This document shows positions 6,610 to 15,009 of a stretch of 24,611 bases of DNA, one piece after another. The position numbers were made by a program, and so were the translations under genes. Position 1 is the first letter of the stretch. Every line of letters starts with the position of its first letter. The DNA comes from a virus. The notes beneath the pieces are model-generated. The model ran no database searches. It had not been told where the DNA came from and saw only the letters and a program-made list of their open reading frames with translations. The stretch lies in the IMG/VR virus record IMGVR_UViG_3300022602_001907, positions 1 to 24,611 of that record; one strand, given 5' to 3'.

Positions 6610-8397
6610 ATGACAACATGGATAGCAGGAATTACCCGAGGACATAACGCAAGTGTATGTCTACTTAAAGATGGAGAAGTTGTTTTTTCTTTAGAGGAAG
6701 AACGTCTTAGTCGTCAAAAATATGACGGTGGCCCCCTTGCATGTATGGTAAAGATTTTAGAATATACCGATCGTTTAGACTATCTTGTAATTGCACATAC
6801 TCAAGCATTATCAATGACAGCTGGTAGAATTGATTTTACAGGCGATGATATGTATACAGGACTTGCTAGGAAATTAGGATTAATTGATCGTAAGCTAGAT
6901 ATTTTTAATCATCCACAGGTTATAGATTTATCATATAAACATCACGCATTACACGCGGCTTGCGCATTTTATCGATCAGGTTGGGATGATGCAGTTGCAT
7001 TAGTAGTAGATGGCGCTGGAACATTTATTCCTATGACCCTTGAAGGCACAGAAGCTATGACGTGGGAAACTGAATCTATATTATCTTGTTCATACCCAGC
7101 TAACTTTAAGACATTATTTAAACATTACGGTGCTAGAGATGTAATTAGCACAATGTTTACACAAGCTCCTTCTGACTTTATCGGCGAAGAAGGGGATACT
7201 CATTACGCAATTTTTACAGATCGTGCCGGGATTACAAAAACATACGAAGCAGTAACACAATATTGCGGATGGAATTCTATTGAAGCTGGTAAAACGATGG
7301 GACTATTCCCATACGGCAAACCAAACCCTACTATTCCAAAATTATTTGAATCTGATAGTATGGAGCCGTTATCAAACAGAAATGTAATATTACCTACGTA
7401 TCCAAACGGTGCTAAAGTCAACGCTGGTGCTTATGCAAGTTTAAAAGAACTACCTGCAGAAGGCACTGATCCTACTCTAATGCAAAATCGTAGAGATCTT
7501 GCCTATGCTGTTCAAACACAAACTCAAGAACAAGTGTTAAATTTAATTTACAAAGCAGTAGCATTGTCAGGTAAGCGACGTGTTGTTATTTCTGGCGGTT
7601 ATGGTTTAAACTGTGTTGCTAATTACTATTATCTCGATAAATTAAGAAATGATGGCATTGAAATATATGTAGAACCTATTAGTAATGACTCAGGAACTGC
7701 AATAGGTGCCGCTTTAATGGTATGGTATGAGCAGACGCAGAGCACACAAATAGGCAAACATGATACCCTGTATCTTGGCCCTAAGCATAATTATACTACA
7801 GATCAAGTAAATGATATTGCGTTAACTGCCGGAGTTGAGATTTCAGATGCTACCTATAGTGATATTGTTAAGTTATTAACTAATAAAAATATTGTAACAC
7901 TATATCAAGGTTCGAGTGAAAATGGTCCTCGAGCTCTAGGAAATAGGTCAGTATTATTTGACCCTAGATTTAAAGACGGTAAAGATTTTGTTAATAACGT
8001 TAAACATCGAGAATATTTTAGACCTTTTGCTGGCAGTATTCTGCAAGAACATGTAAACGAGTGGTTTGATTTAAGAGGTATGAAAGATAGTCCATTTATG
8101 ATGTATGCAGTAAACTGCCAACCGGGTATTGAAGAACTTATCCCAAGCATTATCCATGTAGACGGAACTTGTCGCATACAAACTGTTACTGAAGAACAAA
8201 ATTATCATTACTATAATTTAATAAAAGAATTTTATAATCAAACAGGCTGTCCTATATTGTTCAACACTAGTTTTAATCTAGGTGGTGAACCGTTAGTTGA
8301 AACATTAGAGGATGCTATATGGACTTTACAAAATTCAGATATTGAATATTTGTTTTTACCTGAATTTAACAAACTAATTACTGTGAGAAATGTATGA
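6610..8397 (+). CDS. NodU/CmcH-family O-carbamoyltransferase
   Basis: A 595-aa protein of the usual length for the family. The N-terminal Kae1-like domain starts WIAGITRGHNAS (GHNAS 11-15) and includes EEERLSRQK, KHHALHAACAFY with H111, H112 and H115 as likely metal ligands, and VVDGAGT near 133-139. GGYGLNCVANY (about 329-339) is the second conserved block of this domain. The C-terminal YrdC-like domain has GPRALGNRS (439-447), EYFRPFAGSI and NTSFNLGGEP. These enzymes use carbamoyl phosphate and ATP to make a carbamoyl-adenylate and transfer the carbamoyl group to a hydroxyl, usually on a sugar or antibiotic scaffold (NodU, TobZ, CmcH). All catalytic blocks look intact. AAGG lies about 12 nt upstream. 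The next gene overlaps by ATGA. Confidence 0.92.
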   Translation: MTTWIAGITRGHNASVCLLKDGEVVFSLEEERLSRQKYDGGPLACMVKILEYTDRLDYLVIAHTQALSMTAGRIDFTGDDMYTGLARKLGLIDRKLDIFNHPQVIDLSYKHHALHAACAFYRSGWDDAVALVVDGAGTFIPMTLEGTEAMTWETESILSCSYPANFKTLFKHYGARDVISTMFTQAPSDFIGEEGDTHYAIFTDRAGITKTYEAVTQYCGWNSIEAGKTMGLFPYGKPNPTIPKLFESDSMEPLSNRNVILPTYPNGAKVNAGAYASLKELPAEGTDPTLMQNRRDLAYAVQTQTQEQVLNLIYKAVALSGKRRVVISGGYGLNCVANYYYLDKLRNDGIEIYVEPISNDSGTAIGAALMVWYEQTQSTQIGKHDTLYLGPKHNYTTDQVNDIALTAGVEISDATYSDIVKLLTNKNIVTLYQGSSENGPRALGNRSVLFDPRFKDGKDFVNNVKHREYFRPFAGSILQEHVNEWFDLRGMKDSPFMMYAVNCQPGIEELIPSIIHVDGTCRIQTVTEEQNYHYYNLIKEFYNQTGCPILFNTSFNLGGEPLVETLEDAIWTLQNSDIEYLFLPEFNKLITVRNV

Positions 8398-9584
8398 AGA
8401 TAGCTGTATTAGGTGTAGGAACTGCTGGCATAATGTCTTTATGCCATACATTAAAATGGATATGCCCTGAAGGCAGCACAGTTACTTCAATTTATGATCC
8501 TTCTGTGGCTATATTAGGTATAGGTGAAACATCACAACCTAATTTTGTTAAATCATTATTTGAAGGCGCCGATTTTAATTTTTTAATAGATGCTCATGAG
8601 CTTGATGCAACTATTAAATTAGGAGCAAGTTACAAAAAATGGAGAGATACTGATTTCGATATGCCAATGGAGGCTCCAGCTTACGGCATACATTTTAATA
8701 ATTTTAAATTAAGAGATTTTTGTTTTAAACGGTTTAAAGAAAAATGGGGTAGTAAGTTTAGTATAATAGAAGGTAAGGTAGACAAAGCAGTTAGCAAAAA
8801 ATCACATGCTGAAGTAGTTGTTAACGGCAGATCTTATAGTTTTGATTATGTTATTGATTGCCGTGGGTATCCTCCCGATCTAACTGATTATACAGTATTG
8901 GATGATTTTACAGTTAATCATTGTTTAGTTAATATTATAGAAAAACCAGGCACTTGGAATAGCAGTATTAATCAAGCTACTACACACGGCTGGATGTTTG
9001 GTATTCCATTGACTACACGTCAAGGCTGGGGCTATCTATACAATGATAAGATAACAACTAGGGAAGAAGCAGTTGGTGAAATACAGAGTTTGTTTGCTGA
9101 TCCTAATCCTACACTTAAAGAATTTACTTTTAAAAGCTATTATGCTAACACGTTTTTTGATGGACGCATTTTAAAGAATGGAAACAGAGCGTTTTTCTTT
9201 GAACCAGCAGAAGGCATGGCTGGATTTTTCTATGACACTACATTAAGATATTTTTATGATTTTGTATCAGGTCAAACTAATGTTGATGTATTAAACGAAA
9301 ATTTATCAAGAACTGCTAACGATATAGAAAATTTTATCTACTTTTTGTATCACGGCGGAAGCACTTTTAATAGCAAATTTTGGAATATTACCAAAGAAAA
9401 ATGCACTAAAAAATTACGAGTAAAATCTGCTCATCGTTGGAGGATGACTTTATTAAATATCAAAAAAGCAATAGCTCATCCAGAGTTGAATATAAGCACA
9501 GACGAAACTGGACGCTGGTCTAAGGATCTATGGATTCGCTGGGCAGATAATTTAGGTTACGATTACTTTAAGGAAAAAGAATGA
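8394..9584 (+). CDS. Short flavin-dependent halogenase homologue, copy 1
   Basis: A 396-aa protein, over 100 residues shorter than PrnA-type halogenases. GxGxxG is at 7-12 (GVGTAG), GIGET at 42-46. The catalytic-lysine position is K75 in DATIKLGASY. The WxWxIP region reads GWMFGIPL (W200, F202), so the second Trp is Phe. The Glu position is E273 in FEPAEGMAG, where the usual Ser after Glu is Gly. It is very similar to the next gene, sharing HFNNFK, DCRGYP, TRQGWGYLYND, ITTREEAV and FFDGRILKNGNRA. The shortening is spread between the Lys site and WxWxIP and at the C-terminus. The fold and catalytic pair suggest a halogenase, but motif changes leave the activity open. It starts and ends in ATGA overlaps. 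Confidence 0.75.
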   Translation: MKIAVLGVGTAGIMSLCHTLKWICPEGSTVTSIYDPSVAILGIGETSQPNFVKSLFEGADFNFLIDAHELDATIKLGASYKKWRDTDFDMPMEAPAYGIHFNNFKLRDFCFKRFKEKWGSKFSIIEGKVDKAVSKKSHAEVVVNGRSYSFDYVIDCRGYPPDLTDYTVLDDFTVNHCLVNIIEKPGTWNSSINQATTHGWMFGIPLTTRQGWGYLYNDKITTREEAVGEIQSLFADPNPTLKEFTFKSYYANTFFDGRILKNGNRAFFFEPAEGMAGFFYDTTLRYFYDFVSGQTNVDVLNENLSRTANDIENFIYFLYHGGSTFNSKFWNITKEKCTKKLRVKSAHRWRMTLLNIKKAIAHPELNISTDETGRWSKDLWIRWADNLGYDYFKEKE

Positions 9585-10792
9585 GAATAGCCGTTGTGGG
9601 TGTAGGAACAGCTGGATTAATGTCGTTGTGTCATATGCTCGCACACGCTCCTGAAAATACTACTGTAGTATCTATATACGATCCTAAGATTAAAATTTTA
9701 GGAATTGGTGAAAGTTCAACATTTGGATTTCCAAAAATATTATTCCAAGGAACCGGATTTAATTTACCTGAATTTGCCAACGAACTAGATGCTACTGCAA
9801 AATTTGGAGTTACATATAAGGGCTGGAGAGAAAACGATTTTGAATCTGTAATTCAGCCTGGTGATTATGCGCTACATTTTAACAATTTTAAAATGAAAGA
9901 ATTTTGTTTTAAAAGATTTAAAGAATTATGGTTAGACAAGTTTCAAACTATAGAAGGCACTGTATTAGATGTTAAAAACAATGGTGCATATGGTAGTGTA
10001 TACTTAGAAAATTCTGAAGAAAAATTTGACCTTATTATTGATTGCCGTGGATATCCAACAGACTATTCTGATTATAACCTAATTGAAAATATGCCGGTTA
10101 ACCATGCGTTGGTCCATATGATACCAGAACCGGGAACTTGGAATACTACAATTCACCAGGCAACACGTAATGGCTGGATGTTTGGTATTCCTCTTAAAAC
10201 ACGTCAAGGCTGGGGATATTTGTATAATGATACAATTACAACCCGTGAAGAAGCTGTTGAAGAAATAGCTGAAATTTTTAATACTACTCCTGATAAATTA
10301 GATCTTAGAGAATTTCCGTTTAAACCTTACTTTGCTAAAACTTTTTTTGATGGTCGTATTTTAAAGAACGGAAATCGTGCATTATTTTTTGAACCGCTAG
10401 AAGCATTATCTGGATTCTTTTATGAAATGGCCCTGAGAACTGTGTTTGATTATTATACTGGGGTGATGCCAGGTGTTGACAAAGTTAATGATCATTTAAC
10501 AACACTTTCTCAAAATTTAGAAAACTTTTATCATTACGTTTATCACGGCGGTAGTGTGCATGATACAAAATTTTGGCAAACAGTTACAAAGACATCTGCT
10601 GAAAAGTTAAAAAATAATAAACGATGGGAAGATACTGTTGCTGAAGTTAATGGCTGTATTGTAGGAAATGATTTGATTGAAAAACCAATTGGTCTTTGGT
10701 TTACTGAAAAATGGATTGATTGGGAAGATAAATTTGGTTATTCTTATTTTAAACCTCACAGAGGTAGTATATATTTTAAAAGATATCCATGA
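9581..10792 (+). CDS. Short flavin-dependent halogenase homologue, copy 2
   Basis: A 403-aa tandem paralogue of the preceding gene. GVGTAG is at 7-12, GIGES at 41-45, the catalytic-lysine position K74 in DATAKFGVTY, GWMFGIPL with W199 and F201, and E274 in FEPLEALSG. It shares long blocks with copy 1, including DCRGYP, GTWN..I.QAT, TRQGWGYLYND and YHGGS, so the pair probably arose by duplication within this lineage. It differs from copy 1 mainly at 45-65, 80-95 and the C-terminal 60 residues. Two similar short enzymes side by side could be sequential halogenases or a heterodimer; the sequence does not tell which. ATGA overlaps join it to both neighbours. Confidence 0.75.
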   Translation: MRIAVVGVGTAGLMSLCHMLAHAPENTTVVSIYDPKIKILGIGESSTFGFPKILFQGTGFNLPEFANELDATAKFGVTYKGWRENDFESVIQPGDYALHFNNFKMKEFCFKRFKELWLDKFQTIEGTVLDVKNNGAYGSVYLENSEEKFDLIIDCRGYPTDYSDYNLIENMPVNHALVHMIPEPGTWNTTIHQATRNGWMFGIPLKTRQGWGYLYNDTITTREEAVEEIAEIFNTTPDKLDLREFPFKPYFAKTFFDGRILKNGNRALFFEPLEALSGFFYEMALRTVFDYYTGVMPGVDKVNDHLTTLSQNLENFYHYVYHGGSVHDTKFWQTVTKTSAEKLKNNKRWEDTVAEVNGCIVGNDLIEKPIGLWFTEKWIDWEDKFGYSYFKPHRGSIYFKRYP

Positions 10793-11295
10793 TAAAACAT
10801 TTTACAGAATTTACTACACCCTGGCTTCATGTTAAGGCTAAAGAACAAGTATTAAGCCCTTTTGTCGACTGGCATTTTCCAGGTAATGGCGGATATCATA
10901 ATGATATTGATAAAGCATGTTTTGCAAAATTAGTGTTTGACGCTGAAAGAAATTACAGTGACTGGTCCGGAGTAGATAGTTTATCTTATGTGTTAGATAA
11001 TTGGTTGTATAATAATCGGTGGTTTAAATTTAAAAGACTAAATCGATGTATTTTAAATTTTTATACCGCAGGGCAGACTATAGGTTGGCACACTGACCAC
11101 GCTAATCAAGATCATTACACATTAATTTACTATGTTAATGATGCAGACGGTGGAACTGAATTTAAAAATGCTTCATTCCCGCATAAAGAAAACACTGGAA
11201 TATTGTTAAATTCAAATGAATCTCATAAGAATATCGAATCTACCGTTCCGAGAAGAATATCTGTAGCATGGATTATTGTTGGAGATATAGTCTAA
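10789..11295 (+). CDS. Fe(II)/2-oxoglutarate oxygenase (prolyl 4-hydroxylase-like)
   Basis: A 168-aa single-domain dioxygenase of the P4H-type/2OG-FeII_Oxy group, a different subfamily from the Oxy_5-like copies. The facial triad is clear: H101-x-D103 in GWHTDH and distal H146 in NESHKN. R155 or R156 in PRRISVAW would bind 2-oxoglutarate. DADGGTEF and GILLNS are typical of the strand between them. The iron ligand is a true H-x-D rather than the H-x-H of the other set. This implies Fe(II) hydroxylation chemistry; halogenating relatives have Ala or Gly in place of the Asp, so this is not a 2OG halogenase. It starts in ATGA with the halogenase stop, and its TAA overlaps the next ATG (TAATG). Confidence 0.85.
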   Translation: MIKHFTEFTTPWLHVKAKEQVLSPFVDWHFPGNGGYHNDIDKACFAKLVFDAERNYSDWSGVDSLSYVLDNWLYNNRWFKFKRLNRCILNFYTAGQTIGWHTDHANQDHYTLIYYVNDADGGTEFKNASFPHKENTGILLNSNESHKNIESTVPRRISVAWIIVGDIV

Positions 11296-12056
11296 TGTTC
11301 TTTTTTAAAAAATCATCACTGATATTAGATTGCTTTACTTATGATCCAGTGATAGCAAAAACAGCTCCAATTTTGCCTGCGATTAGATTTTATCCTCAAT
11401 GGATACGAGACTTACCGACTTATCGTATACATGAAAAACAAATACCAGGTGGGCATCTTCATCACGTTCCAGAAGGGACTATGAAAGGATGCCCGGGAGT
11501 AATTGATTATTTTAAAACAGGCTTTATTGCACCGTTGTGGGTAGATGCTAGTATTATAATTACTGCTGATGGAAGGTATTCTTATACTAGTGCAGACAGC
11601 CCTTTTAGTCTAGAAACACATTGGCCCGGACAATGGGATGGGTTCAACGGATACATGCATATGAAAATGATATTCCCTTGGCACATTGAAGAAAAAACTG
11701 GAGCAAAGTTTTTATTACAAAAGCCTATGTGGACAACAAATAACGATCCTGTTATGATTAACAAGATAGTGTCAGCTGGCGGAGTAATTGATTTTAATAG
11801 CCAACATTGTTTACATCTACATACTTTCGTTGAAATCCCTCCAGTTAATCAAGAATTTATTTGGAATGTTGGCATGCCATTATTACATATGATTCCATTA
11901 ACTGATAAAAAAATTGAAATTAAAACACATGTGATTGATGAAGTAGAATGGATTAAGAAAACTCAAGTATCGACTGGAGCTAAAACATTTCTTAAACCGT
12001 CATTAAAACGAGAATTACTTGAAAAATCAGTCAATGGAGGATGTCCATTTAAATGA
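11295..12056 (+). CDS. Uncharacterised island protein, copy 2
   Basis: A 253-aa paralogue of the protein at 745-1503. I chose the ATG at 11295, not the in-frame ATG at 11268, because 11295 gives MFFFKKSSLILDCFT, matching the paralogue's first residues, and sits in a TAATG overlap with GGAG 10 nt upstream. Shared positions include C13, MKGCPG.ID with C66, PLW.D, QWDGF, FPWH, G.PLLHMIPL and the C-terminal CPF with C250. No signal peptide, membrane helix or known catalytic motif is visible. As with copy 1, the gene immediately upstream is a 2-oxoglutarate oxygenase. It may be a partner or substrate-presenting protein, or an enzyme of unknown type; I do not assign a function. Confidence 0.78.
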   Translation: MFFFKKSSLILDCFTYDPVIAKTAPILPAIRFYPQWIRDLPTYRIHEKQIPGGHLHHVPEGTMKGCPGVIDYFKTGFIAPLWVDASIIITADGRYSYTSADSPFSLETHWPGQWDGFNGYMHMKMIFPWHIEEKTGAKFLLQKPMWTTNNDPVMINKIVSAGGVIDFNSQHCLHLHTFVEIPPVNQEFIWNVGMPLLHMIPLTDKKIEIKTHVIDEVEWIKKTQVSTGAKTFLKPSLKRELLEKSVNGGCPFK

Positions 12057-13519
12057 AAACTGATACAATTGCAGTAGTAGGTAGCGGGACAGCCGGGTTA
12101 GTTTCTGCTCTTATTTTAAAAACAGCATTTCCTGAAAAACAAATAGATATTATATGTTCTAAACGTATTGGTATTATTGGAGTAGGTGAAGGATCAACTG
12201 AACATTGGGAAACTTTTGCGGCCTACGTTGGAATTAATACCGCAGAATTGATTAAAGAATGTGATGCAACTTTTAAAATAGGTATTGTGTTTAAAGATTG
12301 GGGAGTTCCTGATTACATGCACAGCATACAAGATGGTTACAGTTTAATTGCAAATCAATATCCATTTGTCTACAGCAGATTAATTAGTCAAGGTCTTGAT
12401 TCTAAAAGCATGAGTGGAAAGATTTTCTGGGAAAATAAAATACAAAATTGGTTTTTAAATAATAATCAAACACCAGTTGCACAATATCATTTTAATACTT
12501 TTAAACTTAATGAATTTCTAACAAAGATTGCATTAGAAAAAGGTATAACAATTCACCATGACGAAATTACTAGTATAAATTTAGCAGACGATGGTAGCAT
12601 TGACACTATTACCAGTTCTGAATTTACTTACGTTTACGATTTCTATGTAGATTGCACAGGGTTTAAAAAGTTTCTAATTGGCAAATTAGGTGCAAAATGG
12701 GTAAGTCATAGCGACTATCTTAAAACAAATAGTGCCTTAGTGTTTCAAACTGAAGATACTGACAACTACAACATGTGGTCTTTGTCACAGGCAATGAAAT
12801 ATGGTTGGCTATTTAGAACTCCTACATACGGTCGTTGGGGTAATGGTTACATTTATGACAGTGAATTTTTAACTCCAGAACAGGCTCAAGCAGAAGTTGA
12901 GGAGTTTTTAGGACATAAAATTAAAGTAGGACAACATATTAAGTTTGATCCAGGTGCCCTAGATAGAGCGTGGATTAAGAACTGTTGCGCCATAGGACTT
13001 AGTAGTAGTTTTGTAGAACCTTTAGAAGCCAGTAGTATTGGAGCTAGTATCCAACAGAGTTTTATGCTTTCTCAACGATTAGTAAATTATAACGAATCTG
13101 TTATAGATAGGTATAATGAAATGTTTACTGATATTGTGCATAATATACGAGATTTTATTCTATTGCATTTTGTTTGCCCAAGAAGAGATACTGAATTTTG
13201 GCGTAAAGTTGCAGAAGTAAAATTACCACCTGAGCTAGATCGTAATTTAAAAATTTGGAAAGATAAATTACCAATCGAAGATGACTTTAAAGGTAGTAGT
13301 CGACAACTACTATTTAAAGCACACCATTTTTTACTAGTTCTTCAGGGGTTGCAATGGTTTGATAAAGATAGTATACTAGAAGAGTTCAAATCTTTGCCAT
13401 ATCACATTCAGCAAGAAGCTGATATTGTAATTAAAGATCTAGAATATGGCAACAGAATAGATCAGTTAGATACTTCAACTCATAAAGAAATGCTAACTGT
13501 TATTAGGAATAACACATGA
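12053..13519 (+). CDS. Flavin-dependent halogenase homologue with WxFxTP motif
   Basis: A 488-aa protein, near the normal halogenase length. GSGTAG is at 10-15, GVGEGS at 43-48, and the catalytic-lysine position is K75 in DATFKIGIVFKDW. The dinucleotide-domain block reads VDCTGF at 199-204. The WxWxIP region is GWLFRTPTYGRWGNGY (W252, F254, T256, P257), so both the second Trp and the Ile are changed. The Glu is E325 in SSFVEPLEASS, with the family's Ser one residue further along. The C-terminal helical region is full length. It belongs to the same broad group as the next gene, though the two are not close duplicates. Start and stop are ATGA overlaps, so it is co-translated with its neighbours. 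Confidence 0.82.
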   Translation: MKTDTIAVVGSGTAGLVSALILKTAFPEKQIDIICSKRIGIIGVGEGSTEHWETFAAYVGINTAELIKECDATFKIGIVFKDWGVPDYMHSIQDGYSLIANQYPFVYSRLISQGLDSKSMSGKIFWENKIQNWFLNNNQTPVAQYHFNTFKLNEFLTKIALEKGITIHHDEITSINLADDGSIDTITSSEFTYVYDFYVDCTGFKKFLIGKLGAKWVSHSDYLKTNSALVFQTEDTDNYNMWSLSQAMKYGWLFRTPTYGRWGNGYIYDSEFLTPEQAQAEVEEFLGHKIKVGQHIKFDPGALDRAWIKNCCAIGLSSSFVEPLEASSIGASIQQSFMLSQRLVNYNESVIDRYNEMFTDIVHNIRDFILLHFVCPRRDTEFWRKVAEVKLPPELDRNLKIWKDKLPIEDDFKGSSRQLLFKAHHFLLVLQGLQWFDKDSILEEFKSLPYHIQQEADIVIKDLEYGNRIDQLDTSTHKEMLTVIRNNT

Positions 13520-15009
13520 AATTTAAAATTATTGTAGTCGGTGGTGGCACAGCTGGAGTTATGGCTGCTACCTATTTTAGAGCTTATTGGGGAGATCTTG
13601 CTGATATTACACTTATCTATGATCACAAAAAACCAGGTATTGGTGTAGGTGAAAGTTTAACTCCTATTTTTGATAATTATTTAAAGGCAGTTGGAGTAAC
13701 CACACATGATTTAATTAAACACTGTAACGCAACAATTAAATTAGGACTTAAATTTACCAAGTGGGCTGATGAAGACAGTGTCGGCTGGCACAGTTTTCCA
13801 CATAACGAAGCATGGGGACAAGTTGATCAAGTATTATACGATTTTTGTGCAGTTGATGCATATGATATAGTTAATGGTCAATACGATGGCGGCTATAATT
13901 ATAGCACATACTATATAAAGAATAATTCGTTACCATCGGCGGACGACACTACTTATAGACACGCATTACATGTTGATGCTACTGTTTTAAGTAAATTTGT
14001 ATTGGATAGATATCGCAGTGCGCTTACGGTTATAGATGGGGTTGTTAATCAAGTTGATGTTGAAAATAATTCTATAAAATCGATTCAATTAGAAGATGGC
14101 AGACAATTTACAGCAGATATGTTCATTGATGCCAGCGGATTTGAAAGAGTATTATTTAAAAATTTAAAAGCAGAATGGGTTGACACTAGCAAATACCTAC
14201 CGACCAACAGAACAATACCAAACCCAATATTTAAAGAATTTGACACACTTCCTTGCTATACTACAGCAGAAGCATCTAAAAATGGTTGGATATTAGATGT
14301 TCCTTTGTCAAATAGACGAGGAACAGGGTATACATACTGTAGCGAATTTACTTCAGATGAAGAAGCTAAACAAGAATTCAATAAATGGTTAATAAAAACT
14401 CACGGGGTCGAGCTAGCAAGCGATCGAGTATTAAAATTTTCAACTGGATATTATAAACAAGAATGGGTAGGAAATTGCGTGTGTATTGGCCTAGCTAGTA
14501 GCTTTGTTGAGCCTCTCGAGGCAACAAATTTGCATCATACATGGATACAACTGGATATGATAACTAGATTGTATTCTGGTCGTCATACACAATTTAATCA
14601 AAAAAGTTATAATGACCGTATGAATTTTTTGCTAGAAGACAGCTTTAGGTATATTCGTTGGTTCTATCATACTGGCCGACAGGATTCTGATTTCTGGAAA
14701 TACATGTCAAACAATGTTCCAGACTACATAAAAGACATGGAAATATTAATTGCTGAAGGTGGATATTTAACCAAAGATCACTTTGCAGGAACAGGAAGTT
14801 TTATGTTCGAAGCGGCCGACTATAATATTGTTGCTTATTATAATAACCATTATAAGAACCTAGAAGGAATTTGGGACACGTTAACTGCAAGACATTTATA
14901 TGAGCATGCTGGACATGCTTCTAAACGCATACGAGAATTAAAACATAATTATCAAAATTTAGCTGTTGATCATAAAAAATGGATCAACTATATCAAGGAA
15001 CAAAAATGA
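13516..15009 (+). CDS. Flavin-dependent halogenase homologue with WxLxVP motif
   Basis: A 497-aa protein. GGGTAG is at 9-14, GVGESLTP at 43-50, the catalytic-lysine position K75 in NATIKLGLKFTKW, and the FAD-domain block IDASGF at 204-209. The WxWxIP region reads NGWILDVPLSNRRGTGY (W258, L260, P263), replacing the second Trp by Leu. E335 in SSFVEPLEATN is the active-site Glu position. Length and C-terminal helical part match the PrnA class. Residues 85-140 are unusually rich in Tyr, Trp and Asp and differ from the other copies, so the substrate pocket is likely distinct. It is the last halogenase of the operon; it begins in ATGA with the previous gene and ends in ATGA with the oxygenase at 15006. 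Confidence 0.82.
   Translation: MKFKIIVVGGGTAGVMAATYFRAYWGDLADITLIYDHKKPGIGVGESLTPIFDNYLKAVGVTTHDLIKHCNATIKLGLKFTKWADEDSVGWHSFPHNEAWGQVDQVLYDFCAVDAYDIVNGQYDGGYNYSTYYIKNNSLPSADDTTYRHALHVDATVLSKFVLDRYRSALTVIDGVVNQVDVENNSIKSIQLEDGRQFTADMFIDASGFERVLFKNLKAEWVDTSKYLPTNRTIPNPIFKEFDTLPCYTTAEASKNGWILDVPLSNRRGTGYTYCSEFTSDEEAKQEFNKWLIKTHGVELASDRVLKFSTGYYKQEWVGNCVCIGLASSFVEPLEATNLHHTWIQLDMITRLYSGRHTQFNQKSYNDRMNFLLEDSFRYIRWFYHTGRQDSDFWKYMSNNVPDYIKDMEILIAEGGYLTKDHFAGTGSFMFEAADYNIVAYYNNHYKNLEGIWDTLTARHLYEHAGHASKRIRELKHNYQNLAVDHKKWINYIKEQK

Noticed and set aside
7203-8177. Antisense open frames within the carbamoyltransferase gene
   Set aside because: The sense frame has complete family motifs across these stretches; the antisense peptides show none.
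11268-11294. ATG at 11268 as the start of the second unknown-family protein
   Set aside because: It would overlap the oxygenase gene by 28 nt, and the paralogue's N-terminus aligns from the ATG at 11295.
14979-15005. ATG at 14979 as the start of the last oxygenase
   Set aside because: It lies inside the halogenase gene; ATG 15006 forms the ATGA junction used throughout the operon.
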